DNA from: Nocardia caishijiensis NBRC 108228
GTDB lineage: Bacteria > Actinomycetota > Actinomycetes > Mycobacteriales > Mycobacteriaceae
Assembly (NCBI RefSeq): GCF_001612825.1
Contig: NZ_BDBE01000038.1
Coordinates: 62,001-126,000, forward strand
Length of the DNA: 64,000 nt
Reading direction: 5' to 3'
Shown here: one piece after another, positions 1-9,160 of the stretch
Position numbering within the stretch: the stretch's first letter is position 1
Layout of the letters: every line of letters begins with the position of its first letter
Position numbers and translations under genes: made by a program
Notes under the pieces: model-generated
What the model saw: the letters and a program-made list of their open reading frames with translations, nothing else
Database searches by the model: none
What the model was told of the DNA's origin: nothing

Positions 1-1414
1 ACACGGCGTTGTCGCCGGAGATCACCTTGATCGAGACGTGCTGGCTCGCGAAGTACTCGAGGGTGTCCTTGGCGTCGGGACGTACCTTCTGTTCGAGCAC
101 GACGAGGGCGGCGGGCTCCACCCGGCCCGGTGCGTCGGGTGCGTCGACCGGGCGGTCACCGCGCGCGAGCAACAGCACCCGCAGACCTCGGGCACCCACC
201 TGTTCGGCGTGCGCGGCGGTCTCGGAGGCGGGGTCGAGCAGGACGTCGGGTGCCCCGAGGAGCCAATCCCCGTGGGCGCCGTAGGAAATGCCGCTCCACT
301 TCTTCGCCGAGGAGAACGGGGCGACGGCCGTCCCGGTCCAGTCCGGGCGGTCGGGCAGTGCCTCACCGATGGCCTGCACACTGGCATTGGGGCGTGGATC
401 GTCTGCCGCCAGCGCGGCGAGTACCTGACGCACGCTCGCCTCGTCGAAGGAGCCGAGTGGTTCGACTCGAGCCAGCCGCATGCCGTTCTCGGTGAGGGTG
501 CCGGTCTTGTCCGCGCACACCACGTCGACGCGGGCCAGGCCCTCGATGGCGGGCAGCTCCTGCACCAGGCAGTTGCGTTTGCCCAGGCGCACCACACCGA
601 CCGCGAAGGCGATGGAGGTCATCAGCACCAAGCCCTCGGGGACCATCGGGACCAGGGCCGCGACCATGCCGGTCACCGCTGGACGCCACGACTCGCCGCT
701 GGAGACGAGTTGGTTGTAGATGCTGAGCAGGCCCGCCGGAATGAGCAGGTAGGTGATGAATTTCAGGATCTTGTCGATACCCGAGCGCAGTTCCGAGTGC
801 ACCAGGGTGAACTTGCTGGCTTCTTCGGCCAGCTTGGCGGCGTAGGCGTCCTTGCCGACCTTCGTGGCACGGTAGGCGCCCGAGCCCGACACCACGAAGC
901 TGCCCGACATCACCGGGGCGCCGACGCCCTTGTCGATCGGGTCGGCCTCGCCGGTGAGCAGCGACTCGTCCACCTCGAGGGCGGCGGCCTCGGTCACCTC
1001 GCCGTCGACCACGATCTGGTCGCCGGGGCCGAGCTCGATCAGGTCGTCGAGCACCACCTCGCCCGGCGCGATCTCCTTGGCGACACCGTCGCGACGCACG
1101 GTCGGCATGGCCTGGCCGACGATGGCCAGCTGGTCGAGTGTGCGTTTGGCGCGCACCTCCTGGATGATGCCGATCGCGCTGTTGGCCACGATGAGCAGCC
1201 CGAACATGCCGTCGATGATCGAGCCGGTCGACAGCACGAGCAGGAAGAGCACACCGAGGATGGCGTTGATGCGGGTGAATACGTTCGCGCGAACGATCTC
1301 GCCGACCGACCGGCTCGCCCGCGCGGGCACGTCGTTGGTCTGACCGTCACGGCGCCGCTGTTCGACCTCTGTTGCGCTGAGCCCGGTGGCGGGCTCCCGC
1401 ACGGATATGGACAT
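1..1414 (-). CDS. P-type cation-transporting ATPase, partial (C-terminal part lies beyond the window)
   Basis: This is the N-terminal ~471 residues of an ATP-driven membrane cation pump. The start codon is ATG at 1414, and the frame stays open to the window edge. The A-domain motif (LLTGEADP) precedes a membrane segment ending in VPEGL. The phosphorylation motif DKTGTLTEN follows, with the phosphorylated Asp near residue 302. The P-domain motif VISGDN sits at the edge, with Ser-Gly-Asp instead of the usual Thr-Gly-Asp. I recall this organisation from mycobacterial CtpE, a calcium-linked pump, but the ion specificity is not readable because the M5-M6 helices are missing. It is divergent from rarD, with only 35 bp between the two starts. 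Confidence 0.9.
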   Translation of the reverse strand, partial: MSISVREPATGLSATEVEQRRRDGQTNDVPARASRSVGEIVRANVFTRINAILGVLFLLVLSTGSIIDGMFGLLIVANSAIGIIQEVRAKRTLDQLAIVGQAMPTVRRDGVAKEIAPGEVVLDDLIELGPGDQIVVDGEVTEAAALEVDESLLTGEADPIDKGVGAPVMSGSFVVSGSGAYRATKVGKDAYAAKLAEEASKFTLVHSELRSGIDKILKFITYLLIPAGLLSIYNQLVSSGESWRPAVTGMVAALVPMVPEGLVLMTSIAFAVGVVRLGKRNCLVQELPAIEGLARVDVVCADKTGTLTENGMRLARVEPLGSFDEASVRQVLAALAADDPRPNASVQAIGEALPDRPDWTGTAVAPFSSAKKWSGISYGAHGDWLLGAPDVLLDPASETAAHAEQVGARGLRVLLLARGDRPVDAPDAPGRVEPAALVVLEQKVRPDAKDTLEYFASQHVSIKVISGDNAV

Positions 1415-1436
1415 GCTCGACAGGCTACGTCAGTCG

Positions 1437-1442
1437 TAACAT
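1437..1442 (+). promoter_or_regulatory. -10 element of a leaderless rarD transcript
   Basis: The hexamer TAACAT lies 7 nt before the rarD ATG at 1450. This is the spacing of leaderless actinobacterial transcripts, where the first A of the start codon is the first transcribed base. No Shine-Dalgarno sequence precedes the gene. A -35 box is not evident. The role is inferred from spacing alone. Confidence 0.4.
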
Positions 1443-1449
1443 GGGATGA

Positions 1450-2364
1450 ATGCAGCCAAGAACGTCCCCGCCCGGTGTCGTCTTCGGGACGGGGGCGTAT
1501 CTGATCTGGGGTCTGTTTCCGGCGTTCTTCGGGCTGCTCGCGTTCGCGTCGGCCGTGGAGGTGGTGGCGCAGCGGATCATCTGGACCCTGGTCGTCGTGG
1601 TGCTGGTGTTGCTGCTCAGCGGGCGACTGCGGGAGATGCGGGCAATCGACGCGCGGACCTGGCGGCTGGCTGCGGTCGCGTCGGCGGCGATCTCGATCAA
1701 CTGGGGCGTCTACGTGTTCGGGGTGATCTCCGGGAACGTGGTTGAGTGCGCGCTCGGGTACTTCATCAATCCGCTGGTGACGGTGGCGTTCGGGGTGGTT
1801 TTCTTCCGGGAACGGCTCACCCGGGCGCAGTGGGCCGCGCTCTCGCTCGGTGCGCTGGCGGTGGTCGTGCTCACCGTCGACTACGGCCGACCACCGGTGA
1901 TCGCCCTGGTGCTGGCGTGTTCGTTCGCCACCTATGGCCTGGTGAAGAAGGTGATCCGGCTCGACGCGCTGCGCGGGATCGCCGCCGAGGGGATGGTCGC
2001 CGCCCCGTTCGCGCTGGTGTTCGTGATCGTCTTGCTGGCTACCGGGCGCAGTGAGTTCACTTCCAGCCCCGCGCATTTCGGCCTGATGATGGCCACCGGA
2101 CCGGTCACGCTCATCCCGCTGCTGTTGTTCGCCGTCGCCGCCCAGCGCGTTCCCCTGTCGACCATGGGCATCCTCCAGTACCTCACCCCCGCCCTCCAGA
2201 TGGCCTGGGGCGTCGCGGTGATGCACGAACCGATGCCGCCCTCCCGCTGGATCGGTTTCGCCCTCATCTGGACCGCGCTGGCCGTCTTCACCACCGACGC
2301 CCTCCGCCGAGCCCACCGCAACCGCCACCCCATTCCCCTGCCCACCGAACGCCTGGACGCCTGA
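1450..2364 (+). CDS. rarD: RarD-type EamA/DMT superfamily transporter
   Basis: This is a 304-residue inner-membrane protein of the drug/metabolite transporter superfamily. It has about ten hydrophobic segments across two EamA repeats. The family signature region near the N-terminus includes YLIWGLFPAFF, and an early charged pair follows AQRIIWTL. Length matches RarD proteins (about 300 residues). RarD proteins are historically called chloramphenicol-sensitivity proteins; their natural substrate is not known. The gene is monocistronic, divergent from the P-type ATPase, and its stop codon sits inside a perfect hairpin. Confidence 0.88.
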   Translation: MQPRTSPPGVVFGTGAYLIWGLFPAFFGLLAFASAVEVVAQRIIWTLVVVVLVLLLSGRLREMRAIDARTWRLAAVASAAISINWGVYVFGVISGNVVECALGYFINPLVTVAFGVVFFRERLTRAQWAALSLGALAVVVLTVDYGRPPVIALVLACSFATYGLVKKVIRLDALRGIAAEGMVAAPFALVFVIVLLATGRSEFTSSPAHFGLMMATGPVTLIPLLLFAVAAQRVPLSTMGILQYLTPALQMAWGVAVMHEPMPPSRWIGFALIWTALAVFTTDALRRAHRNRHPIPLPTERLDA

Positions 2365-2384
2365 TCACCACGCTGTGGTGATCA
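2362..2384. terminator. Perfect 10-bp palindrome at the rarD stop, possible terminator
   Basis: TGATCACCAC and GTGGTGATCA form a perfect 10-bp stem with a 3-nt loop (GCT); the first TGA is the rarD stop codon. No T-run follows, so termination is plausible but unproven. The first 17 bases recur exactly at 3775-3791 on the other side of the next gene. Confidence 0.4.
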
Positions 2385-2601
2385 CTTGCCCAGAGCGACG
2401 ACGGTGGCGCCTTCCCCGGAAGGCCCGCTTCCTCACGCGGCCGGTTGCCGCCACGGCGATGTGTGATCGAGCGTGGCGTGATGCGGCGCAGGCACAGCTC
2501 CTGGGGCCACTACTGCCATGGCAGCGGAAATCGGGAGGGGGTTGGATGATGAGGGCCGACCGAGCGGTGGGTAGGCGGTACGGTCGAGACGACGTGTCGC
2601 G

Positions 2602-3534
2602 GTGAAAGAGGTGGATGCTGTGCGGGATTCGGGTTTCGCGGATCGGGTGGCCGGGGTGCTGGTCGGGACGGCTGCCGGGGACGCGCTCGGGGCGGGATAC
2701 GAGTTCACGAAACCGGGACCCGAAGTGGTGATCGACATGATCGGCGGTGGGCCCTTCGACTGGGCGCCGGGTGAGTGGACCGACGACACCTCGATGGCGT
2801 TGGTGGTCGCACAGGCCGCGGCACAAGGGCCCGGTATCGATCTGGACGCGGTGGCCGAGGGCTTCGTTCGCTGGTTCGACACCAGCCCGCCCGATATCGG
2901 GAACCAGACCAGGGCCGTGCTGTCGATCAGGCCGAGCTCCGCGCTGGACATGCAGGCGGCGGCGATGTCGCTGACCGGGCGGACCGGCGGGAACGGGTCG
3001 CTGATGCGCACAGCACCGGTGGCACTCGCCTACCTCGACGACGCGGCGGAATGCGTCGCGGCGGCCGGTCGGGTCGGCATGCTCACCCACTACGACGAGC
3101 AGGCGGTCGAAGCCTGCAAGATCTGGACGTACGCCATCCGGCACGCCGTACTGCACGCGAACTTCCACGGCGTGCGCGAATATGTCCGAGGCTCAGCGTA
3201 TTCCGACTACTGGACCGCCCGCCTCGACGAGGCCGAGCACGGTACTCCCGCCGACTTCCCGAACAACGGCTGGGTCGTCCACGCCCTGCAGACCGCCTGG
3301 TGGGCCATCACCACCACCGACAGCTCGGCGCCGACGCACCTGCCCCGCGCCCTCGAGGCGTGCGTCCGCGCGGGCAACGACACCGACACCACCGCCGCCA
3401 TCGCGGGCGGCCTCCTCGGCGCCCGCTGGGGCGCCTCCGCCGTCCCCGCCCGCTGGCGCGACATCCTCCACGGCTACCCCGGCCTGACCTCCCCCGACCT
3501 CCCCACCCTCGCCCATAAGATCACCACCACCTGA
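2602..3534 (+). CDS. ADP-ribosylglycohydrolase family protein
   Basis: This 310-residue protein belongs to the family that removes ADP-ribose from modified arginine or other acceptors (the DraG/ARH fold), using two metal ions. The metal-binding motifs are visible: GDALG (residues 26-30), WTDDT (59-63), and near the C-terminus GNDTDTT (258-264) followed by GGLLGARWG. Length is typical. The start is GTG at 2602; a GTG at 2620 would trim six residues and is equally possible. No partner ADP-ribosyltransferase is visible nearby, so the target is unknown. The gene stands alone between two intergenic stretches that share a 17-nt repeat. Confidence 0.88.
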   Translation: MKEVDAVRDSGFADRVAGVLVGTAAGDALGAGYEFTKPGPEVVIDMIGGGPFDWAPGEWTDDTSMALVVAQAAAQGPGIDLDAVAEGFVRWFDTSPPDIGNQTRAVLSIRPSSALDMQAAAMSLTGRTGGNGSLMRTAPVALAYLDDAAECVAAAGRVGMLTHYDEQAVEACKIWTYAIRHAVLHANFHGVREYVRGSAYSDYWTARLDEAEHGTPADFPNNGWVVHALQTAWWAITTTDSSAPTHLPRALEACVRAGNDTDTTAAIAGGLLGARWGASAVPARWRDILHGYPGLTSPDLPTLAHKITTT

Positions 3535-3847
3535 GACCCGCGAAGACGCGACGGCGCCCGGCGACGACCGCTTGTGCGCGCGGTCGCCCTTGGCGTCGCC
3601 GCGCGGAGCGTGGCCGCCCTGGACAAGCGATCACCACGCCGGGCGTCGGACCCGCATCGATCACTATCGGCCGTCCGAGCGGCGCACGGGCCCGCAGCCG
3701 ACGATCGCCACACCATGGCGTGGCGACTTCGCCCGTATTCCAGCGTGTCCTCAGGGCTGGGCCGATTGGGCGAATGATCACCACGCTGTGGCGGCGGATT
3801 TCAGGACGATTTCCATCCACCCGAGCGTGGGGATCAGGTGTCCAGGA
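3535..3847. other. Intergenic region between convergent genes, no gene seen
   Basis: This 313-bp stretch separates two converging genes. No reading frame here has a ribosome-binding site or recognisable product. It contains partial copies of a short motif: GATCACCACGC at 3629-3639 and the longer TGATCACCACGCTGTGG at 3775-3791. Confidence 0.5.
3775..3791. repeat. 17-nt repeat shared with the palindrome at 2362
   Basis: TGATCACCACGCTGTGG is identical to positions 2362-2378. The second copy lacks the full right arm of the palindrome. A shorter copy (GATCACCACGC) lies at 3629-3639. This may be a dispersed short element; the window is too small to tell. Confidence 0.5.
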
Positions 3848-6800
3848 CTACCAGGCGGTGATGACCGGGCCGGGAGTCCAGGTGCCCCACTCGGTGCGGG
3901 AGTCCACCGAGACCTCGGCGGGCGTGGCTGTCGTGTCCCGGGGCAGGTATTGCTCGAGGGAGCCCCAGTCCCTGTCCCAGTCGTTGTTCAGGTAGGTGGG
4001 AAGGGTGCGGGCGGTGAAGAGGAGTTGGGTCCAGCCGAGTGGGCCGCCGCCGTCGTGGCCCTGCCAGAGGTTGGTGATGGTGGCGGCGTTGCGGTCGGGG
4101 AGGATGCGGTATTCGGGGTGGGCGGCGACGCCGTTGTGGGTGGGGAGGTGGTTCTGGCACGGGAAGTGCAGGCCGACAGCCCAATCCAGGAGCACGGGGG
4201 TGTCGCGGCCGAGCAAGGCGTTCAGGGTGGTGGTCCGGGGCATGCGCGGCGGGGTCACGGCGAGCCACTGGTCGGGGCCGAGATCCTTGTCGGCGGCGAC
4301 CAGGCGGACCGCCGTGGCGTCGGCGGGGAGCTGGTCGAGCGGGACGCGCAGGTTGCGCCAGATGGGCGCGGGGCCGATGTCGATCGGCATCACCTGACCG
4401 GTGACCCGCACCGTGCCGTCGGGCGCGGCGGTGCCGTATTCGACCGTCAGGTCCTGACCGGGGTGCACGATGCCGTCGGCGTCGACCGAACGGATCCGGC
4501 CCGCCACCGACACCGCGAGCAGCGGGCCGCGCGGACCCTCCGGCAGGCGGAACCAGCCGGTGGTCAGAGCGGCGGGTTCCTGTGCGCCTGCCCGGTAGCT
4601 GCCGAGTACGGGGGTGCCGGCCGGGTCGAGGCCGAACGGGAGCTGCAGCGAACCCTGGCGTGACTCCGAACCGGCCGAGGTGGTCGCGTCGCGTAGTTCG
4701 TCGGGGTCGTCGGAGACCGAATTCGCTTGGCCGGTGGTGGATTCCACCTCGTCGGAGGTGAGCACCGGAGCCACGCCGTCGGGGCGGAAACCGGTCGATT
4801 CGCCCGTCATGGTCGTGGTCATGTCACCGGCGAGCGGGGCGAGCATCGAGGCGTTGGCGTCGGTTTCGACGAGCACCTCGTCGGCCATCCCACAGCCACC
4901 CCCGAACGCCGCGTTCAGGTTCGAGCTCGCCACCGAGTACGCCGGGTACTGGGCGACGGCAGCCTTGGCGAACGACGCCACCTCGAACAGCACCATCATC
5001 GCGGCGGCCACCGCGAGCACGGGCACACCGCTGAGCCGCGTCGGCTTGGCCGCCGGGTTCGGATGGATGTGGAACCAGGCGGCGATCAGCAGCGCGAGCC
5101 CGGTGAGCCCGGCGAACACGGTGGACACGCCGAACCCGGCGGCCGTCGGCGGCTTGTCCCACCACGGCACACCCCAGGCCGACACGTACCAGTAGCCGTT
5201 GGCACCGACGAAGGTCACCGCGAGCGCGAAGAACACCGCGGCGGCGAACAGCGCCCGGTTCCGCAACGGCCGCAGCACCTGCGAGCTCACGGCGACCGCG
5301 GTGACAGCGGCGACGCAGGTAGCGAGCCCGGCGAACACACCGAACTGATGTGTCCACTTGGTCGGCGAGAACATCATCAGCACCATGGCGGCGAGGGTGA
5401 TGCCGAGCAGGCGCCGGGTGGGGCCCACGGCGGTGCCGGGGATGTGACCGCCGCGCCGCAGCATGGTCGCCGCGCACACGACGAGGCCGAGCAGCATGAC
5501 GAACACCCCGAAGCGGCGGGTGAGCCAGCCGTCGGCATTGATCTGCAACAGGAACTGGTAGCGCAAGAACTCGTAGAACCAGGATTCGTGCGGCCCGATC
5601 TTCTCGTGCACGGCGAACATCTCGCGCACACCGGCCAGGGTGCGGTCGGCGAAGACGACGGTGAGCACGACAACGCCCGCCGCGAGGATCGGCAGCAGCT
5701 GCGACAGGTAGCCGACCGTCTTCGCGCGGCGCACGATCACCGCCGTCATGGTGCGCGCACCGGCCACCAACGCGCCGAGGCAGATCAGTCCCGACGGCGC
5801 ACCGGTGAGGGTGAACGCGGCCACGATCACCGCCACCGCGTACGGCAGCAACCGCCGCGTGGCGATGGCCCGCTCCACCGACACCCAGGTGACCAGAACA
5901 CCGAGGGCGACAACGAATTCCGCGCGCAAGCCGTTGTTGTAGGGCAGCCAGAACGCGAGGAAAACCAGCGCCGCGGTCCAGGTGACGAGCTCGCTGTGCC
6001 GCAACGCGACACCGAGGCGCGGCAGCACCTCGCGGCTGATCAACCACCAGGTGAGCACACCGGCGAGCAGCGCGGGCAGGCGGACGAGCGGGCTGACGGT
6101 GGAGAGGTGGGTGAGCCAGCCGATGATGTCGGTGTAGGGGGTGTAGAACGGACCCTCGTCGACGCTGAACCAGCGGTAGTAGTTCGACATGTTGCCCGAA
6201 CTGCGCGCGCCCCTGGCCATCCCGAGGATGTATCCGTCGTCGGAGGTGTTGGCGCCGATGAAGTGCCACACCCCGAGCACCGCGAACACCAGCCAGTCGA
6301 CCGGGCGCAGCCGCCACCAGCGCTGCGGCAGGAACCGGCGCGCCGACCGGCCGTCGGCGGCGTCGAGCCGGTGCAGCGCGAACAGGGCGACCAGCGTCGC
6401 CAGCACGCACAGCGCGATCACCGCGAGCTTGGGCCAGGTGGGTGAGGTGATGTAGCGCGAATCGACGTCGACGCGCACGGCGAGGTCGGCGGGTGCGGTG
6501 CCGGTGAGCTCGCTGAACACCCCGACCACCTGCGGTCGGAGATCACCGGCGAGGGTGGCCCCCTCCCCGAGTCCCGTTGTGGTGACCGTCGATCCGGTCG
6601 GCGACAGGGTGACGGTGAGCGCGCACGACCGGTCGAGCACCTCGGCCAGCGGCGCGGTCCACACCAGCATCGAGCGCGACACCACGTCGACCCGGCCGGG
6701 GCGCTCGGGGGTATCGGCGACGACCTTGACGACGAAGCCGTACTTCTCCATGTCGGCCGATTGCCTCGGCACGGTGGACACGACCACCCCGCCGGTCGCC

Positions 6801-7078
6801 GCGACCGAACTCGGGGCCGTACACGGCACCGTCGCCGTCAGCGCGGCCGGGGCGTAGGCCACCAGCGGTGCCTCGACCGAAGCGGGCGAGCCCTGCTGCG
6901 GCCAGGACACGCTCGCGGCGTCGACGCGGACCGGGAGGAAGGGGATGGCCGCGGCACTGAGCACCGCGATCAGCCCGGCGACGATCGCCACGGCCCGGGC
7001 CCAGCCGGGCGAACCCGGTCGCACCGGCTCCGAAACACCCTTGGGCGGATGCCCCTGCCGCACGATCGTCTCAACCAC
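3848..7078 (-). CDS. Emb-family arabinosyltransferase (GT53)
   Basis: This is a 1076-residue integral membrane glycosyltransferase that adds arabinofuranose from decaprenyl-phosphoryl-arabinose to arabinogalactan or lipoarabinomannan. Length matches EmbA/B/C. After an N-terminal membrane anchor and a periplasmic jelly-roll domain (about residues 55-210) comes the multi-spanning GT-C core. The catalytic double Asp lies in NTSDDGYILG at residues 280-281, followed by MSNYYRWF, closer to EmbB/EmbC than to EmbA as I recall them. The C-terminal ~400 residues form the carbohydrate-binding domain. The start is GTG at 7078. Only one emb gene is present here, so its orthology and donor product cannot be fixed; ethambutol targets this family. 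Confidence 0.9.
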   Translation of the reverse strand: MVETIVRQGHPPKGVSEPVRPGSPGWARAVAIVAGLIAVLSAAAIPFLPVRVDAASVSWPQQGSPASVEAPLVAYAPAALTATVPCTAPSSVAATGGVVVSTVPRQSADMEKYGFVVKVVADTPERPGRVDVVSRSMLVWTAPLAEVLDRSCALTVTLSPTGSTVTTTGLGEGATLAGDLRPQVVGVFSELTGTAPADLAVRVDVDSRYITSPTWPKLAVIALCVLATLVALFALHRLDAADGRSARRFLPQRWWRLRPVDWLVFAVLGVWHFIGANTSDDGYILGMARGARSSGNMSNYYRWFSVDEGPFYTPYTDIIGWLTHLSTVSPLVRLPALLAGVLTWWLISREVLPRLGVALRHSELVTWTAALVFLAFWLPYNNGLRAEFVVALGVLVTWVSVERAIATRRLLPYAVAVIVAAFTLTGAPSGLICLGALVAGARTMTAVIVRRAKTVGYLSQLLPILAAGVVVLTVVFADRTLAGVREMFAVHEKIGPHESWFYEFLRYQFLLQINADGWLTRRFGVFVMLLGLVVCAATMLRRGGHIPGTAVGPTRRLLGITLAAMVLMMFSPTKWTHQFGVFAGLATCVAAVTAVAVSSQVLRPLRNRALFAAAVFFALAVTFVGANGYWYVSAWGVPWWDKPPTAAGFGVSTVFAGLTGLALLIAAWFHIHPNPAAKPTRLSGVPVLAVAAAMMVLFEVASFAKAAVAQYPAYSVASSNLNAAFGGGCGMADEVLVETDANASMLAPLAGDMTTTMTGESTGFRPDGVAPVLTSDEVESTTGQANSVSDDPDELRDATTSAGSESRQGSLQLPFGLDPAGTPVLGSYRAGAQEPAALTTGWFRLPEGPRGPLLAVSVAGRIRSVDADGIVHPGQDLTVEYGTAAPDGTVRVTGQVMPIDIGPAPIWRNLRVPLDQLPADATAVRLVAADKDLGPDQWLAVTPPRMPRTTTLNALLGRDTPVLLDWAVGLHFPCQNHLPTHNGVAAHPEYRILPDRNAATITNLWQGHDGGGPLGWTQLLFTARTLPTYLNNDWDRDWGSLEQYLPRDTTATPAEVSVDSRTEWGTWTPGPVITAW

Positions 7079-7086
7079 GGGGCCTG

Positions 7087-7092
7087 ATCCTA
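7087..7092 (-). promoter_or_regulatory. Candidate -10 element for the emb gene
   Basis: TAGGAT on the minus strand lies 8 nt before the GTG start of the emb gene, close enough for a leaderless or near-leaderless transcript. No Shine-Dalgarno sequence is present. Inferred from spacing only. Confidence 0.3.
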
Positions 7093-7152
7093 TCGGCGCG
7101 TCGTCACGCGCCCCCGCCGCCCCGGTGTGCGGTCGTCACCGCGGCGCCGACG

Positions 7153-7641
7153 TCAGGCGCAGGCGGTCGACTGCTGACCGAGGTTCGTCAGCATCGTGCA
7201 GGCCCACGCCTTCTGCACCTTCCACTTGCCGCCGTCGGCGACGAACGGCACATCGACCACGTTCGTCTGCCCGTTGACCGTGAAGTTCGCCTTCGCGTTC
7301 ACGCTGTCACCGAACGAGGTCACCTCCGTGACCTGCACCTGGGCACCGGCGTCGTGGGCCGCGACCGCGAGCCGGTTCGGCAGCTCGGGGTCGGCTTCCC
7401 CACCCTGCACGAAGTCCAGCTTCTGCTCGTTGGGCACCGACGGATCGAGTGCGGTGTTGAGCTGGGCGTTGAGCTCCTCGACCGTCGGGACGGGCGGCAG
7501 CGCGGCGGCGGTCGTGGTGGTGGCCTTGGCGCTGGTGGTCGTCTTGGCGGCGGGCTTGTCTTCGGTGCACGCGCTCAGCCCGAGTGCCGTGATCACGGCC
7601 AGACCTGCGATCGCGACACGGCCGATCCTGCGAGGGGTCAA
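7153..7641 (-). CDS. Putative lipoprotein resembling low-molecular-weight antigen MTB12
   Basis: This is a 162-residue exported lipoprotein. The start is TTG at 7641, chosen because it is preceded by AAGGACGAG and gives a complete signal peptide. The lipobox LSAC puts the acylated Cys at about residue 25. A Thr/Ala-rich linker follows, then a compact ~110-residue domain with the motif GGKWKVQ near the end and two cysteines in the last 15 residues. As recalled, the domain is like MTB12 (CFP-2) of M. tuberculosis, an abundant secreted antigen of unknown function. It lies between the emb and dinX genes, all on the minus strand. Confidence 0.7.
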   Translation of the reverse strand: MTPRRIGRVAIAGLAVITALGLSACTEDKPAAKTTTSAKATTTTAAALPPVPTVEELNAQLNTALDPSVPNEQKLDFVQGGEADPELPNRLAVAAHDAGAQVQVTEVTSFGDSVNAKANFTVNGQTNVVDVPFVADGGKWKVQKAWACTMLTNLGQQSTACA

Positions 7642-7688
7642 CTGCTCGTCCTTTGTGTTCGAGGGGCGGGCTGCCGGGCCCGCACCGC

Positions 7689-9065
7689 TCAGTCGAGGCT
7701 GGCGAGCGGGTCGGCGCGCGACAGTCCCGATTCGTCGGCAGGAAAGGTACGCGCCGGGCCGGGACCTGTCGAACTGGTCTCGAACCGCACGGTCACCACG
7801 CCGTAGCCCGCGCCCTGTACCCACCCGTGCCCGAACTCCGGGTGACGCACATCCATCCCCGGAAGCCACTGCCCCACAGGAAGTTCCGGCTGTTCGACCA
7901 CCGGCTCGGGCGCATCGACGGCATCGGTGTCGATATCGGCGGGCATGGCCTGATCGAGTTCGGGGAACAGCGATTCCTGGCGGACCATGGTGAGCCCGCC
8001 GTAACCCACCCCGACCAACCGGATGGGCCCGAGCTCGGTGGGGTCGATGGCCGAGCGTTGCGCGGCCGCCGACAGCGTGCTCAGTTCGGTGGTGGCGTAG
8101 GGCAGCGTGAACGAGCGGGTCACGATGCTCATGTCGGACTTCTTGAGTTTGAGGACGACGGTGCGCGCGGCGCGACCGTCGCGTTCGAGGCGGCGGTGCG
8201 CCGAGGCGGCCATGGCGGTGATCGCGGGGCGCAGGTCGGCGAGGGTGACGATGTCGCGTTCGTAGGTGTTCTCGGCGCTGATCTGCTTGGCTTCGGCGCG
8301 TTCGGCCACCGGCCGGTCGTCGATTCCGCGCGCCAGCCGGTGCAGTGCCGACCCGACGCTGCCGCCGAGGATCGAGGCGGCCTCGGCTTCCGGCAGCGCG
8401 GCGAACGCGCCGACGGTCTCGATACCGAGGCCACGTAATCGCGATTCGGCGACCGGACCGATGCCCCACAGTTTGCGCACCGGCAATCCGGCCAGCAGCG
8501 CGTGCTGCTCGGCGGGCGAGATCACCCGCATCCCGTCGGGTTTCGCCAGGCCGGAGCCGATCTTGGCGAGCTGTTTGCCGGTGCCCGCCCCGATGGAGGC
8601 GGTCAGACCCGTCCGTGCCAGGACCAGCGCGCGCAACATCGCGCAGTACTCCTCGACCCGGGCCACGCTTGCCCCGGCGAGTTCGGCCGGTTCGGCGAAC
8701 GCCTCGTCGAACGACAGGGTCTCCAGCACCGGAACCCGGCTGCGCAGCGCGTCGAACACCCGCCCGCTCAGCACCGAATACACGGCCCCGCGGGGCGGAA
8801 CGACCACCGCCGACACCCCGACGAGCCGCCGTGCCTGGTGCATGGGCATGGCCGAGCGCGCGCCGAACACCCGCGCTTCGTAGCTGGCGCCCGCCACCAC
8901 CCCTCGCTGACCGATACCACCCACGAGCACCGGCCTGCCGCGCAGGGTGGGCCGGGTGAGTTGTTCCGCCGAGGCGAAGAAGGCGTCCATATCGATGTGC
9001 AGCACCCACCGACGTGCGGTGACCGCCGCATCGGGCCTGGCCTCGGCCGGGACATGGGTGCTCAC
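7689..9065 (-). CDS. dinX: Y-family DNA polymerase IV, DinX (DinB1) type
   Basis: This 458-residue translesion polymerase copies past damaged template bases. The palm motif HIDMDAFFASAEQ, the steric-gate region and SFDEAF carry the catalytic acidic residues. Fingers, thumb and little-finger domains follow at normal length. A beta-clamp-binding peptide (QESLF) lies near residue 380. The ~60-residue C-terminal extension with GHGWVQGAGYGVVTVRFE matches mycobacterial DinX rather than the shorter DinP. The start is GTG at 9065, supported by a -10 hexamer exactly 6 nt upstream (leaderless). The promoter has a DNA-damage signature described separately. Confidence 0.92.
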   Translation of the reverse strand: MSTHVPAEARPDAAVTARRWVLHIDMDAFFASAEQLTRPTLRGRPVLVGGIGQRGVVAGASYEARVFGARSAMPMHQARRLVGVSAVVVPPRGAVYSVLSGRVFDALRSRVPVLETLSFDEAFAEPAELAGASVARVEEYCAMLRALVLARTGLTASIGAGTGKQLAKIGSGLAKPDGMRVISPAEQHALLAGLPVRKLWGIGPVAESRLRGLGIETVGAFAALPEAEAASILGGSVGSALHRLARGIDDRPVAERAEAKQISAENTYERDIVTLADLRPAITAMAASAHRRLERDGRAARTVVLKLKKSDMSIVTRSFTLPYATTELSTLSAAAQRSAIDPTELGPIRLVGVGYGGLTMVRQESLFPELDQAMPADIDTDAVDAPEPVVEQPELPVGQWLPGMDVRHPEFGHGWVQGAGYGVVTVRFETSSTGPGPARTFPADESGLSRADPLASLD

Positions 9066-9071
9066 GAGCGC

Positions 9072-9094
9072 AATGTACGCGCCCGCACCGACAC
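9072..9094 (-). promoter_or_regulatory. PafBC (RecA-NDp)-like DNA-damage promoter of dinX
   Basis: On the minus strand GTGTCGGTG (9086-9094) is followed by exactly 8 nt and TACATT (9072-9077), which lies 6 nt before the GTG start. The published LexA-independent damage promoter consensus of mycobacteria is TTGTCRGTG-N8-TANNNT, now attributed to PafBC. Eight of the nine upstream positions match, and the -10 matches fully. Control of a translesion polymerase by this system would make sense. Confidence 0.6.
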
Positions 9095-9160
9095 GTCTGC
9101 GACACCCGGCCGGAACGCTCGGCACCGGACAGGCACGCCCGGATGTGTGATGATCGGGTG

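Noticed and set aside
1039..2328. Long minus-strand frame opposite rarD and the P-type ATPase start
   Set aside because: Composition is that of a GC-rich antisense shadow (His, Arg, Gly, Glu rich), it lacks a ribosome-binding site, and it covers two clearly real genes.
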